A stretch of 41,753 nucleotides of DNA. Origin: Phycicoccus elongatus Lp2 (lineage in GTDB: Bacteria; Actinomycetota; Actinomycetes; Actinomycetales; Dermatophilaceae). Below, one piece after another: positions 18,095-26,946 of the stretch; position 1 is the first letter of the stretch, and each line of letters begins with the position of its first letter. The stretch spans positions 1,730,204-1,771,956 of the forward strand of contig NZ_HF570956.1 of NCBI RefSeq assembly GCF_000367525.1, given 5' to 3'. The position numbers and the translations under genes are program-made. Under the pieces are notes generated by a model. That model was not told the DNA's origin. It was given only the letters and a program-made list of their open reading frames with translations, and searched no databases.

Positions 18095-18996
18095 CGGCGG
18101 CCTCGGCGCCCGAGGCTCGTCGAGCGGACCAGCTGGGCGACCTCTCCCAGACCCCAGCGAGCTCGCTGCGCGTAGGCCCGCGCCATCTCCCGAGCAGTGG
18201 GCCTCCTGCCCAAGGTGGTGTGCAGACGGCGCGGGTTGGGCAGGATCAGGCGGATCGCCGTCCGCAGCGCGCCGACAACTGTCGCTTCCGACCTCACGCG
18301 AGCCACCCAGATCCGCACGTGCGACCGCTCGTTCGTGGAGAGCGCCTTCCAGAGCTCGTACCCACGCATGCCGTGGTACTCCTCCAGCCGCCCGGTGCCA
18401 GCGGCCAGAGCAACCTCGGCGCCGAGGTCGTCCGCGAGCTGTTGCACAGCCGCCCGCTCCTCCTCCGTGCCGAAGTGCCAGCTCCTCTGAATGTCGGAGT
18501 GGTCGAGCGCCCCTCCCCGTGCTGCGTGCACGATGAGGAGGAGGCGTTGAGCCCTCAAGGACGGCACCGGGCACGGCGTGCCGGCGATGGGGACCGTGTG
18601 CCGCTCCGCCCACAGGCGTTCGAACGCCGTGGAGGCGTCGATCCCGATGCCGGGGAAGCGCCGATGGACGTCGGCCGGCGACAGGACCGGATGGGTCAGG
18701 GTGGCGGCGTGCTCGAAGGCCGAACCGTCCGCGAAGTGGTACGCGGTCGTCCATCCGTGTCGGTGCATCACCTCGAACAGTCGGTCGACGTGGGCCGGGC
18801 GGACGAGCACGTCGGCGTCGACGCTCTGACGCGCCACGGTCCCCGGCGCACCGCAGAGCTGGTCACCTGCGGAAACCACCGCCAGGAGTCGCTCATCGAC
18901 AGTTGGCCCCTTGATGTGAAGCAGGTCGATGTCGTTGTCCTCGGCAATCGCTTGGAGCGCGGCGTGGGTGAAGCGGATGCTCACGGAGGTAGGCAT
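18091..18996 (-). CDS. Nucleotidyltransferase family protein (NTP_transf_5-like)
   Basis: A 301-residue protein with the pattern of the uncharacterised nucleotidyltransferase family found beside HprK-like and PqqD-like genes: DLLHIKGPTVDERL near the N-terminus, then SVDADVLVRPAHV, which supplies the Asp-x-Asp metal ligands, followed by MHRHGWTTAYHF. The C-terminal half is helical and basic, rich in Arg (LILPNPRRLHTTLGRRPTAR). The start is uncertain; I use ATG 18996, but an upstream TTG at 19035 is in frame and no clear Shine-Dalgarno sequence marks either. It is divergent from the epimerase gene across about 150 bp, which should hold both promoters. Confidence 0.7.
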   Translation of the reverse strand: MPTSVSIRFTHAALQAIAEDNDIDLLHIKGPTVDERLLAVVSAGDQLCGAPGTVARQSVDADVLVRPAHVDRLFEVMHRHGWTTAYHFADGSAFEHAATLTHPVLSPADVHRRFPGIGIDASTAFERLWAERHTVPIAGTPCPVPSLRAQRLLLIVHAARGGALDHSDIQRSWHFGTEEERAAVQQLADDLGAEVALAAGTGRLEEYHGMRGYELWKALSTNERSHVRIWVARVRSEATVVGALRTAIRLILPNPRRLHTTLGRRPTAREMARAYAQRARWGLGEVAQLVRSTSLGRRGRR

Positions 18997-19148
18997 GGAT
19001 ATCGTGTCCACGCCACGACAGTATCTGCCGCGCAACGACTTGCGCGCGTGTGCTCCCTACACCCACAAGGGCCCCGGACAGCCGGTGATAGCGTGCGGGC
19101 GTCCGGCCCGAGAGGGCGCACCACCGCCTCGACTTGGGGGAACCGCAC

Positions 19149-20093
19149 GTGAAGGTCGTCGTCACCGGGGGTGCCGGCTTCATCGGCTCCAACCTCGGCC
19201 GCGAGCTGCTCTCACGCCCTGACGTCGACGAGGTCATCGCGCTCGACGACCTGTCCACAGGCTTCCGCGCCAATCTCGAGGGCACCGGCATTCGGCTCCT
19301 CGAGGGGACGATCCTCGACCCCGACGCGCTCGACGCCGCGTGCGACGGCGCGGATGCCGTGGTGCACCTCGCGGCGCTTCCCTCCGTCCCCCGCTCGGTG
19401 CTCGACCCCGTCGCCTCGCACCACGCCAACGCCACCGGAACCCTTGAGGTGCTCCAGGCCGCCCGACGCGCCGGCGACCTGCACGTCGTCGTCGCGTCGT
19501 CGTCATCGGTCTACGGCGCGAACCGCGAGCTGCCCAAGCGCGAGGGCATGCGCACGGCCCCGATCTCCCCCTACGCCGTGAGCAAGCAGGCCACAGAGGC
19601 CTACGCGATGTCGTTCGGCCATTCCTATGGCCTGCCCACCTTGGCCTTTCGCTTCTTCAATGTCTACGGCCCGCTGCAGTCCGCGGGCCACGCGTATGCC
19701 GCCGTGATCCCGGCTTTCGTTGACGCCGCACTGCGTGGCATGCCCCTGACGATCCACGGTGACGGTGAGCAGACCCGCGACTTCACCTACGTCGGCACCG
19801 TCACCCGTGTCATCGCCGACGCCGTCACTCGTAGGGTCACCGACCTCGAACCGGTGAACCTCGCCTTCGGCACGCGCACGACGCTCAACGCCCTCGTGGG
19901 CGAACTCTCGGACGTCCTCGGCTTCGCGCCGCAGGTCGAGCACGTGGAGCCGCGCACCGGCGACGTGCGCGACTCGCAGGCAGACAACGCACGGCTCCGC
20001 CACCACTTCCCCGACGTCGAGCCCGTACCCCTGCGCGAAGGCCTGGAGCAGACCGTCGACTGGTTCCGGACCTTGCCCGAGTACCGGGCATAG
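19149..20093 (+). CDS. NAD-dependent epimerase/dehydratase (UDP-sugar 4-epimerase-like)
   Basis: An extended short-chain dehydrogenase of 314 residues: the Rossmann motif VVVTGGAGFIGSN is at the N-terminus, the catalytic Ser-Ser-Ser/Tyr-x3-Lys set is visible as ASSSSVYG and YAVSKQATE, and RFFNVYGP is the usual substrate-side segment. Such enzymes interconvert nucleotide-sugars, for example UDP-GlcNAc/UDP-GalNAc or their uronic acids, for surface polysaccharide synthesis. The GTG at 19149 sits 8 nt after a GGGGGAA ribosome-binding site that makes the earlier TTG unlikely. It is followed 3 bp later by the polymerase/ligase gene. The exact sugar cannot be told from the sequence. Confidence 0.88.
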   Translation: MKVVVTGGAGFIGSNLGRELLSRPDVDEVIALDDLSTGFRANLEGTGIRLLEGTILDPDALDAACDGADAVVHLAALPSVPRSVLDPVASHHANATGTLEVLQAARRAGDLHVVVASSSSVYGANRELPKREGMRTAPISPYAVSKQATEAYAMSFGHSYGLPTLAFRFFNVYGPLQSAGHAYAAVIPAFVDAALRGMPLTIHGDGEQTRDFTYVGTVTRVIADAVTRRVTDLEPVNLAFGTRTTLNALVGELSDVLGFAPQVEHVEPRTGDVRDSQADNARLRHHFPDVEPVPLREGLEQTVDWFRTLPEYRA

Positions 20094-20096
20094 TCG

Positions 20097-21116
20097 ATGC
20101 GGAGGCTCCTCGACAGGGTCGGGCGGTCGGAGCGCGCAGCCCTGGCCCTGCTGGGCCTCTGGGTGGGGTGGACATGGGTCTCCGCACTCCTCGCCGACCG
20201 GATGCCGTCGCTCACCTCCTCGTACGTCCTCTCACCGATCGTCCTGGTCGCCGGCGTGGCGCTTGGCCAACTCGTGGCCACCCGGCTGCGAAGCGATGTG
20301 GTCGTGGCCAGCCTCGTCGTCGTGACGACGGTGCTCTTCCTCTCTGTGATCTTGACCGAGGGCCCTGCCAAACGGCCCACCGCCTACGCGAACGCGAACG
20401 CCGCTGTGGCGGTGCAGGTCATCGGCCTCGCCGGGTTGGCGATGCTCGGGTCCGACCGTGTACGACGCGTCCTCCTCTGGCTTACCGTGGCGGGTGCTCT
20501 CGCGGTCATCGCGGCGAACGCGTCGAAGGCCGCGTTCGCGGTGTCCGTACCCCTGCTCGTGGCGATCGCCCGCATGCTCTGGCGGCCGGCGGCTCGTGCC
20601 GGGGGGGCCGTTCTCGTGGGATCGCTGTCGATCGTCTTGTCTGCAGGCGCGGTCGTCCACCTCGCTGCTCGGGACCAGTGGCCGCCGCGGGTCCTGCAGG
20701 CTCTGGACCCGGCCCGGCAGTCCCTGTGGAACGACGCGCTGTCGCTGTGGGCAACCCACCCGTTCACCGGTGGCGGACCCGGTTCACTGGCGGAGTACAG
20801 CACCCTCGGCGGCGACCCTGACACTGCGTCTGCCCACTCCTCACTGCTCCAGGTCGGCGCCGAGACAGGCCTGATCGGCGCCGCCCTCTTCGGCCTGATC
20901 GTCGTCGGCGGTCTACTCTGGGCTGCCCGGGGCCGGGCGCCCTATGCGGTCCTCGGGGCTGCCGCATGGACGGCGCTGATCGTGCACTCGCTCAGCGACC
21001 ACCTGCTCGAGTACACGGTCGTCGTCCTCGCAGCAGGGATCACCCTCGGCTGGGCCGGCGAGAACCGGTCAAAAGAGCTCGACGTCCCCGAGGGTGAGGG
21101 TCCAGTCCCGGGGTGA
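20097..21116 (+). CDS. O-antigen ligase / Wzy-type polymerase family membrane protein
   Basis: A 339-residue protein with about nine to ten hydrophobic segments. After the segment TAYANANAAVAVQVIGLAG comes a large outer loop containing WNDALSLWATHPFTGGGPGSL and then AHSSLLQVGAETGLIGAALFG, the signature of the Wzy_C/O-antigen ligase family (the conserved His and the 'G-G-GS' run). These enzymes polymerise or ligate undecaprenol-linked oligosaccharides outside the membrane. It starts 3 bp after the epimerase stop. The final 48 bp overlap the 3' end of the convergent GNAT gene (21069-21116). Confidence 0.82.
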   Translation: MRRLLDRVGRSERAALALLGLWVGWTWVSALLADRMPSLTSSYVLSPIVLVAGVALGQLVATRLRSDVVVASLVVVTTVLFLSVILTEGPAKRPTAYANANAAVAVQVIGLAGLAMLGSDRVRRVLLWLTVAGALAVIAANASKAAFAVSVPLLVAIARMLWRPAARAGGAVLVGSLSIVLSAGAVVHLAARDQWPPRVLQALDPARQSLWNDALSLWATHPFTGGGPGSLAEYSTLGGDPDTASAHSSLLQVGAETGLIGAALFGLIVVGGLLWAARGRAPYAVLGAAAWTALIVHSLSDHLLEYTVVVLAAGITLGWAGENRSKELDVPEGEGPVPG

Positions 21117-22058
21117 CGGAGGGGATGCCGCGAGCGGGCGCGTCGTCAGCAGCGGCCCCTGTCCCGGCAGCGGGAGCAGGCCTGCCGAAGGGCCAGAACG
21201 CAGCCCGATCGCGTAGTCCGCGCCGGTCATCGTGAGCATCCGGCGCACCAGAGCGATCCCCGTGCGGCGGTCGGGGACCAGCTGCTCGACGACCGCAGCC
21301 TCCACGGCATACCCACGCCGACGGAGCCGGAAGACGAGGCCACCCTCGGCAGGGTCGTGGGGCGATGCGAGCAGCAGTCGGTAGTGCAGCGGCGCGAAGG
21401 ACGTGCGCCAGGCCATGTACTCGGGCGTGCGGTGCGTGCGGAACCCCTTCGTGGGCGCGTGCTCCAGCAGTGCTGCGGCGACCGCACCGTCGGCAAGGGC
21501 CTCCCCCGCGTCGAGCCCGGCGGATGTCACCTGAGACCACAGGTCCGCGGGAACCCGCGAGGCGATCATCGGCGCGAGAGACCGGGGCTTTGCGGGCAGC
21601 ACCCCCACCGGGAGCCGCCGGGCCAGGCTCCAGCCCATCTTGAGGTATCCCGGACGGCTCTGGTCATTGGGGGTATTGAAGACGAGCCCGTCACCCGCAA
21701 GGGTCAGCTCGGCCACCCCACGAAGGGTGAGCCTGCGGAAAATGCCCTGACCTTGGTATGCGGGGTCGGTCGCCGTGTCGACGGCCCTCACCGCGCGCAC
21801 CTCGCGACCCGCGTCGTCGAGGAACCTCCAGCGCAGGAACGTCCGGTAGCCAACCACCGAGCCCCGGTGTACCGCCACCCATGCGGGAGACACCCCGAAG
21901 GCGTTGTCGTAGTGCTTCCAGCGGAAGAACTCCTCGTTCGGGTCCTCGTCGCGCCAGCCCAGCGAGGCCCGCATCAGGCGCAGGACGGCCGGCTCGTCGG
22001 CCGGGTGGGCCGCACGCAGCTCGAGGTCGAGGGGCTTGGTGGGCACGGGGGGCGTCAT
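21069..22058 (-). CDS. GNAT-family acetyltransferase
   Basis: A 329-residue protein with a GNAT N-terminal half: LRAAHPADEPAVLRLMRASLGW, then VAVHRGSVVGYRTF, AVDTATDPAYQGQGIFRRLT (the Q/R-x-x-G-x-G/A acetyl-CoA loop appears as QGQGIF) and GLVFNTPNDQSRPGYLKMGW. The C-terminal half has a second GNAT-like or unrelated region ending at LTLGDVELF. In surface-polysaccharide islands such proteins often acylate sugar amines. The ATG overlaps the asnB stop (ATGA), so the two are co-translated, suggesting that amidation and acylation act on related precursors. The 3' end overlaps the convergent polymerase gene by 48 bp. Confidence 0.78.
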   Translation of the reverse strand: MTPPVPTKPLDLELRAAHPADEPAVLRLMRASLGWRDEDPNEEFFRWKHYDNAFGVSPAWVAVHRGSVVGYRTFLRWRFLDDAGREVRAVRAVDTATDPAYQGQGIFRRLTLRGVAELTLAGDGLVFNTPNDQSRPGYLKMGWSLARRLPVGVLPAKPRSLAPMIASRVPADLWSQVTSAGLDAGEALADGAVAAALLEHAPTKGFRTHRTPEYMAWRTSFAPLHYRLLLASPHDPAEGGLVFRLRRRGYAVEAAVVEQLVPDRRTGIALVRRMLTMTGADYAIGLRSGPSAGLLPLPGQGPLLTTRPLAASPPSPRDWTLTLGDVELF

Positions 22059-23962
22059 GGTGTGGCTCCGTCCAGCCAGGTCTGCAGCATGAGCACCGTC
22101 CAGAGCGCGTAGTCGTGGTTGCGAGCGCCCGAGTCGTGCTCCGCCAGCGCCCGGGCGATCGGTTCGGGACGGAGCAGGCCCTGCCGTCGCAAGCGGTCCG
22201 GGGCCAGCAGGTCGTGTGACCACTCCCGCAGCGGCCCGCGCAGCCAGTCGGCCACGGGCGGGTCGAAGCCCATCTTGGGTCGGTCCCAGAGCTCGTGGGG
22301 CACGTACTGGCCCAGCACCTGCCGGACCACCCACTTCCCGTGGCCGTCGCGCACCTTGGCGCGCTCCGGCATCCGCCAGGTCAGCTCGACGAACCTGTGG
22401 TCAAGGAAGGGCACGCGCACCTCGAGCGCGACCGCCATGCTCGCGCGATCCACCTTGACGAGCATGTCGTCGGGCAGGGTGCGCTCCTGGTCGGCCAGCA
22501 GCATCCGGTCCAGGGGCAGGGCTGCGTCCAGGCCCGGCACGGCCGTCGCTGATGGGGGCGGTGGATTCGTCATCAGCGTCGCGGGGTCCCACCTGGTGGC
22601 CAGCACCGCGTAGGCGGCCATGTGGTCGTCCGCGGCGAGCACACCGGCCAGCTTGTGGGCCTTCGTGCCGATCGCAGGGGTGCGGCCGGGGAGGACTCGG
22701 GCCAGCCGGTCCCAGCCGACCGGGCTGGGCGTCGTCAGCGCGCGGGACGCACCGCGACGCAGCGGACCCGGCAGGGCGAGCAGCCGGGAGAGCCCTCCGT
22801 GCGCCACCCGATACCGGTTGTACCCCCCGAGCAGCTCGTCGGCGCCGTCGCCGCTGAGGCAGACCGTCACGTGTTGGCGGGCCGCCGCGCAGAGCAGGGC
22901 GGTCGGCACGCCCGAGGGGTCGGCGAACGGCTCGTCATAGAGGGATGCCGCCCGCGACGCCAGGTCGATCGGGTCGAGATCGCCCAGGGGCAGCGTGGTG
23001 TGCTCGGTGCCCAGGTGCCGGGCGACCCCGGCAGCGGTCACCGACTCGTCTCCCTCACCACCCACGGCGACCGTGAAGGTGCGCACCGGTTGGGTGCTCA
23101 CGGCCTGCGCCAGCGCCGCGATCGTGGAGGAGTCGACACCCCCGGACAGGAAGGTCCCGACTGGCACGTCGGCCTCGAGCCTGCGGCGTACGGACGCGCG
23201 CAGGGCCGTGTCGGCCAGCTGCACCAGTTCGCGGTCGTCGAGTGCCAGGGGGTCGGCGAGACCGGCGGCGGCCACCGATGCCAGCGACCAGTAGGGCACG
23301 GGCTCGGAGACCGTCGTCGGGCTCGCGACCCGCACGACACAACCCGCCGGGAGCTTGTCGATCCCCGGGACGATCGAGTGCGGTGCCGGGACGAAGCCGT
23401 ACCGCAGGTAGTCAGCCAGGGCCTGCGGGTCCGGGCTGGTGCTCGTGTGCGAGAGCTGACGGACGGCCCCGAGCTCGGAGGCGAACGCGAAAGCGTCGCC
23501 CACCTGGCCGTAGTACAACGGCTTCTCCCCCACCCGGTCCCGGGCGAGAACGAGGACGCGCTCTCGGCGGTCCCAGACGGCCAGCGCGAACATCCCGTCG
23601 ACGGCCGCGACGGCGGCTTCCGGGCCCCTCCGGGCGATCAGCTCGACGAGGACTTCTGTGTCCGAGTGCCCGCGAAACGCGACGCCGTCGCCCTCCAGTC
23701 GGTGACGATGGTCGGCGTGGTCGTAGATCTCGCCGTTCAGCACGAGGACCCAGCGGCCGTCCGCCGAGGTCATGGGCTGGTGTCCCGCCACCGAGAGGTC
23801 GACGATCGCCAGCCGGCGGTGGCCGAGGGCGACGCCGGCATCCGGGTCGAGCCAGCGTCCGGCATCGTCCGGGCCTCGGTGCGCGACGGCTGCTGACATC
23901 GCGTCGAGGTCCGCTCCCAGGTCACCGCCTCCGTGAGTCAGGAGCCCGACCACACCGCACAT
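22055..23962 (-). CDS. asnB: Glutamine-hydrolysing asparagine synthetase-like amidotransferase
   Basis: The 635-residue product has both domains of class II amidotransferases. The N-terminus starts MCGVVG with the catalytic Cys2 of the glutaminase domain, followed by AHRGPDDAG, RLAIVDLS and LNGEIYDH. The C-terminal synthetase domain has the pyrophosphate-binding loop FLSGGVDSS near residue 270 and LSGDGADELLGGYNRY. The start at 23962 is fixed by the need for a processed N-terminal Cys, with GAGGGG upstream; a 49-residue upstream extension is therefore rejected. In polysaccharide clusters AsnB-like enzymes are thought to amidate uronic acids or similar carboxylates rather than aspartate. It is coupled to a GNAT gene and divergent from a GT4 gene. 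Confidence 0.9.
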   Translation of the reverse strand: MCGVVGLLTHGGGDLGADLDAMSAAVAHRGPDDAGRWLDPDAGVALGHRRLAIVDLSVAGHQPMTSADGRWVLVLNGEIYDHADHRHRLEGDGVAFRGHSDTEVLVELIARRGPEAAVAAVDGMFALAVWDRRERVLVLARDRVGEKPLYYGQVGDAFAFASELGAVRQLSHTSTSPDPQALADYLRYGFVPAPHSIVPGIDKLPAGCVVRVASPTTVSEPVPYWSLASVAAAGLADPLALDDRELVQLADTALRASVRRRLEADVPVGTFLSGGVDSSTIAALAQAVSTQPVRTFTVAVGGEGDESVTAAGVARHLGTEHTTLPLGDLDPIDLASRAASLYDEPFADPSGVPTALLCAAARQHVTVCLSGDGADELLGGYNRYRVAHGGLSRLLALPGPLRRGASRALTTPSPVGWDRLARVLPGRTPAIGTKAHKLAGVLAADDHMAAYAVLATRWDPATLMTNPPPPSATAVPGLDAALPLDRMLLADQERTLPDDMLVKVDRASMAVALEVRVPFLDHRFVELTWRMPERAKVRDGHGKWVVRQVLGQYVPHELWDRPKMGFDPPVADWLRGPLREWSHDLLAPDRLRRQGLLRPEPIARALAEHDSGARNHDYALWTVLMLQTWLDGATP

Positions 23963-24053
23963 CTGGTTGTCTACCCCTCGCGTCGTCCGGGCAACCCTGA
24001 TGGCGGGCCGGGCCGCTGAGTATACGGAATGGAGGATACGGAAGACTCTGCTC

Positions 24054-25187
24054 ATGTCCCCGTCCGAGGTTGCGCTGGTCTCGAGGATCCGGGTCCTCTG
24101 GCTCATCAAGGGACTGGGTCCGGGTGGGGCCGAACAACTCCTCGTCTCCTCGGCTCGTGTCGCCGACCATGACCGGTTCGACTACCGGGCGGCATACGTT
24201 CGGCCGGACAAGGACCAGCTTGTCCCTCGGCTGACAGCCTGCGGCGTGCCCGCCACGCTGCTCGGCGGCGGCCGGCAGGGTCGGCTGTGGTGGCCGTGGC
24301 GCCTGCGCCGCCTGATGCGGGAGGTGGACATCGTCCACGCACACTCCCCGCTCCTCGCCGGCGTGGCACGACTCGCAGCGCGGACGATCCCGGTCCGCGA
24401 ACGGCCAGTGACGGTGTCGACGGAGCACAACGTGTGGGGCAACTTCTCGCTGCCCACCCGACTCCTGAATGCCACGACGGCCGGCTTGGACCGCCGCCGC
24501 TGGGCGGTGTCGCTCGAGGTGCGCAGGTCGATGTGGCGCCGGCGCCAGCAAGGGTCCGCGGTCCTGGTGCATGGAATCGTGCAGGGCGACGACCACCCCC
24601 CCGCCGGGACGCGGGGACGGGTTCGGCGCGAGCTCGGGATCCCGCAGGATGCCGTCGTGGCCATCACGGTGGCCAACCTGCGTCGCGAGAAGGACTACCC
24701 CAACCTGCTGCACGCCGCCCAGATCGCACTCCTTGAGGAGCCGAGCCTGGTCGTCCTCGCCGTGGGTCAGGGGCCCCTGGAGGATGAGGTTCGTGAGCTG
24801 CACGAGAGCCTCGGCCTCGGGGATCGCGTCATGCTCATGGGTTACCGGACCGACGTCGCTGATCTGCTGGCGGCATCCGACCTGTTCGTCCTCGCGTCGG
24901 CCCACGAGGGGCTGCCCGTCTCGATCATGGAGGCGATGACGGCCGGTCTTCCAGTCGTCGCGACCGCCGTCGGGGGGGTGCCGGAGGCGGTGGTGACCGG
25001 GAAGACGGGGATCCTCCTGCCACCCCACGACCCGGAGGCCCTCGCGAGGGCACTGGTGACGGTGGCGCGGGACCGACCGCTGCGGGACGAGATGGCTGAG
25101 GCTGGCCGCGAGCGGAGCACGGTGTTCGACATCCGGTCCGCGGTCGAGGTGCAGCAACGGGCCTACGCGGAGCTGGTCAGGTCCTGA
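24054..25187 (+). CDS. GT4-family glycosyltransferase
   Basis: A 377-residue GT-B glycosyltransferase. The N-terminal domain opens with IRVLWLIKGLGPGGAEQLLV (the Gly-Gly-Ala-Glu loop), includes DIVHAHSPL and VSTEHNVWG; the C-terminal domain has ANLRREKDYPNLLHA and the donor-binding ASAHEGLPVSIMEAMTAGLP, with the paired Glu residues of the GT4 E-x7-E motif. It transfers a sugar from a nucleotide donor onto a lipid-linked acceptor at the inner face of the membrane. The ATG at 24054 is the most likely start; the preceding 29 in-frame residues are Arg-rich and overlap the asnB promoter region. It is convergent with the next gene across a hairpin. Confidence 0.88.
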   Translation: MSPSEVALVSRIRVLWLIKGLGPGGAEQLLVSSARVADHDRFDYRAAYVRPDKDQLVPRLTACGVPATLLGGGRQGRLWWPWRLRRLMREVDIVHAHSPLLAGVARLAARTIPVRERPVTVSTEHNVWGNFSLPTRLLNATTAGLDRRRWAVSLEVRRSMWRRRQQGSAVLVHGIVQGDDHPPAGTRGRVRRELGIPQDAVVAITVANLRREKDYPNLLHAAQIALLEEPSLVVLAVGQGPLEDEVRELHESLGLGDRVMLMGYRTDVADLLAASDLFVLASAHEGLPVSIMEAMTAGLPVVATAVGGVPEAVVTGKTGILLPPHDPEALARALVTVARDRPLRDEMAEAGRERSTVFDIRSAVEVQQRAYAELVRS

Positions 25188-25203
25188 CGGCAGTCGTCGA
25201 ACC

Positions 25204-25227
25204 AGCACGGCCTGGTGGCCGAGTGCT
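25204..25227. terminator. Hairpin between convergent GT4 and GT2-like genes
   Basis: AGCAC and GGCC pair with GGCC and GTGCT around a TGGT loop, with a two-base bulge (25204-25227). It starts 17 bp after the GT4 stop and reaches the first base of the stop of the minus-strand gene, so it could end both transcripts. No U-tract. Confidence 0.45.
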
Positions 25228-26057
25228 CACATCCACTTCTGACCCAGGTAGGACAGGTCGGCGGCGACGTCGCGCCGGAATGCCTGGTAGGTCGCGTTGA
25301 ACTTGGGCTGGGCGTGCAGGCAGGTGAACTGCCGATCGAAGACGGTCAGGAGGGTGCCGTACGCGCGGGTGAAGAAGTCGTTGTGGTCCACGCGCTTGAG
25401 GCGGCCGTCCCACCGCACGAGGCGAATGCGGTCGGTGCGGGCCACGAAGAACTGCGGCACCTTGTAGAGGACCGGAAGGCCGTCGATCACGGTGTCAGCG
25501 GGCCGCACGGGCTCCCCGCGGTAGGCGAACAGCGGCGCCGTGGAGTAGTCGGGAGACTGCCAGAGCGGCAAGTTGACGACCCGGCCCCCCACGATGTCAA
25601 CCTCGGGGTTGCGGCGAAGGTAGTCGACCACCCGGTTCAGGTCGAGCTCGGGGGTGAAGACGAAGTCGTCGTCCACGGACATCACGAATTCGGTCGACAC
25701 CTCGGCCAGGGCCGCGTTCCGTCCCGCGGCCACTCCGGTGTCGAAGGGGAGGACGACGACCGAGATGCCCGGATCGTCGAACGACTGGGGGTGGCGGGAG
25801 TCATCCGCGACGATGACCGGACCGTCGAAGACGCGCCGTAGGGTCGAGACCATGCGTCTGGCGTTGGCTGGGCGTTCGAAGGTCTTGGCGATGACGGTGA
25901 GGTCGGTGACCTTCCGCGACGGTCGCTTCCGCAGGCGGGCCACAGCGTTCGCACCAGCGATCAAGACCTCCGACACGGCCGTGTACCCCCACCGCAGTGG
26001 CGCACCCGCCGGCCCGCGCCCGATCCTGACGAGCTCCGCCCTGACGTGCCTAGCCAC
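25227..26057 (-). CDS. GT2-like glycosyltransferase
   Basis: A 276-residue GT-A protein. LTVIAKTFERPANARRMVST opens the nucleotide-binding fold, PVIVADDSRHPQSF provides the first acidic pair, and MSVDDDFVF supplies the DxD metal-binding motif. It continues with FVARTDRIRLVRWDGRL and HNDFFTRAYGTLLTVFD, a plausible acceptor/catalytic-base region. GTG 26057 is chosen because the upstream part of the frame is a shadow of the deacetylase gene; the overlap with the deacetylase stop is then 8 bp. It probably adds one sugar to the island's repeat unit; the specificity is unknown. Confidence 0.78.
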   Translation of the reverse strand: MARHVRAELVRIGRGPAGAPLRWGYTAVSEVLIAGANAVARLRKRPSRKVTDLTVIAKTFERPANARRMVSTLRRVFDGPVIVADDSRHPQSFDDPGISVVVLPFDTGVAAGRNAALAEVSTEFVMSVDDDFVFTPELDLNRVVDYLRRNPEVDIVGGRVVNLPLWQSPDYSTAPLFAYRGEPVRPADTVIDGLPVLYKVPQFFVARTDRIRLVRWDGRLKRVDHNDFFTRAYGTLLTVFDRQFTCLHAQPKFNATYQAFRRDVAADLSYLGQKWM

Positions 26058-26946
26058 GCAGGCCGACCGTCTTGGCCAGGCGCACGATCCCGGCATACGC
26101 GCGCTCCGGGGCCAGGTTGCCCACGAGCTTCGCGGCGAAGAACGCCTCGGGGTCGCTCTGCCGCACCGGCACCCGCTTGAGGCGCACCCGCTCGGTGCCG
26201 GGCACGTTGCGCCCGAGCTCGCCGGAGGAGGCGCTGCGGAACCGCTCCCGGAGGGCCGCCTCCATCTCGTCGACACGCACACCCCACGGGTAGGTGAAGT
26301 GCCTCGGCCTCACCCCCAGGTGCCGCTCCACTGAGGCGGCGGTGCAGGCATCCACCTCCTCCTCCGTCAGGGCCTCCGGGCGGACATGGAGGTGCGTGTG
26401 GTTGCCGACGGTGCACAGGCCCGAGTCGACCATCTCGCCCAGCTGCGCCCACGACATGCCCATCCCGGTGGACCCCTTGGCGGTAGACCCCTCCCACACC
26501 ATCGGCTGCGACACGTACCCGGAGGCCAGGTAGACGGTGAAGGGCAGCCCGCGCTCCCTGAGCAGCGGCCAGGCATGTGCGTGGACGTCCTCGAAGCCGT
26601 CGTCGAAGGTGAGCACCACGCTGGGCCTGCTATCGCCCGAGTCGAGGCGGTCCAGCGCCGTGTCGAGAGCCACCACGTCGTGCCCCTCGAGCTGTTCGAG
26701 CTGTCGGGCGAAGGCCGGCACCGGCAGGTCGAGCTCGTCGCGGGTCCCTCCCCCGACCCGGTGGTAGATAAGGAGGGTCGCACCCTGAGCGAGCGAGTCA
26801 CGCCCGATCCCGGCCAGACCCGACTTCAGACGGGCCCGAGGGCCGCTCCCCGGGGGCGCACCCCGGTCGCCCTCGTCGCTGCGCTCAGCGTCTGCGGACC
26901 CCGCCAAGGCTCGCCACCTCCTGGTGCCGGACAGACTCCGCTTCAT
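26050..26946 (-). CDS. Polysaccharide deacetylase (NodB homology, CE4)
   Basis: A 298-residue CE4 esterase. The NodB motifs are visible: LTFDDGFED near residue 110 (the two Asp of motif 1, catalytic base and metal ligand) and GNHTHLH near 183 (the two His metal ligands of motif 2), with YPWGVRVDEM later as motif 3. It removes N-acetyl groups from a GlcNAc-type polymer. There is a Ser/Arg/Gly-rich N-terminal extension but no clear signal peptide, so the enzyme may act in the cytoplasm on lipid-linked precursors. ATG 26946, with GAGGGG upstream, overlaps the end of the preceding membrane-protein gene by 62 bp; a later start cannot be excluded. Confidence 0.87.
   Translation of the reverse strand: MKRSLSGTRRWRALAGSADAERSDEGDRGAPPGSGPRARLKSGLAGIGRDSLAQGATLLIYHRVGGGTRDELDLPVPAFARQLEQLEGHDVVALDTALDRLDSGDSRPSVVLTFDDGFEDVHAHAWPLLRERGLPFTVYLASGYVSQPMVWEGSTAKGSTGMGMSWAQLGEMVDSGLCTVGNHTHLHVRPEALTEEEVDACTAASVERHLGVRPRHFTYPWGVRVDEMEAALRERFRSASSGELGRNVPGTERVRLKRVPVRQSDPEAFFAAKLVGNLAPERAYAGIVRLAKTVGLRG

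Noticed and set aside
16698-23962. A lasso-peptide cluster (PqqD-like, kinase, asparagine synthetase-like enzyme)
   Set aside because: No B2-type protease and no precursor peptide is present, and the AsnB protein has a full glutaminase domain with Cys2 and lies 4 kb away among sugar genes.
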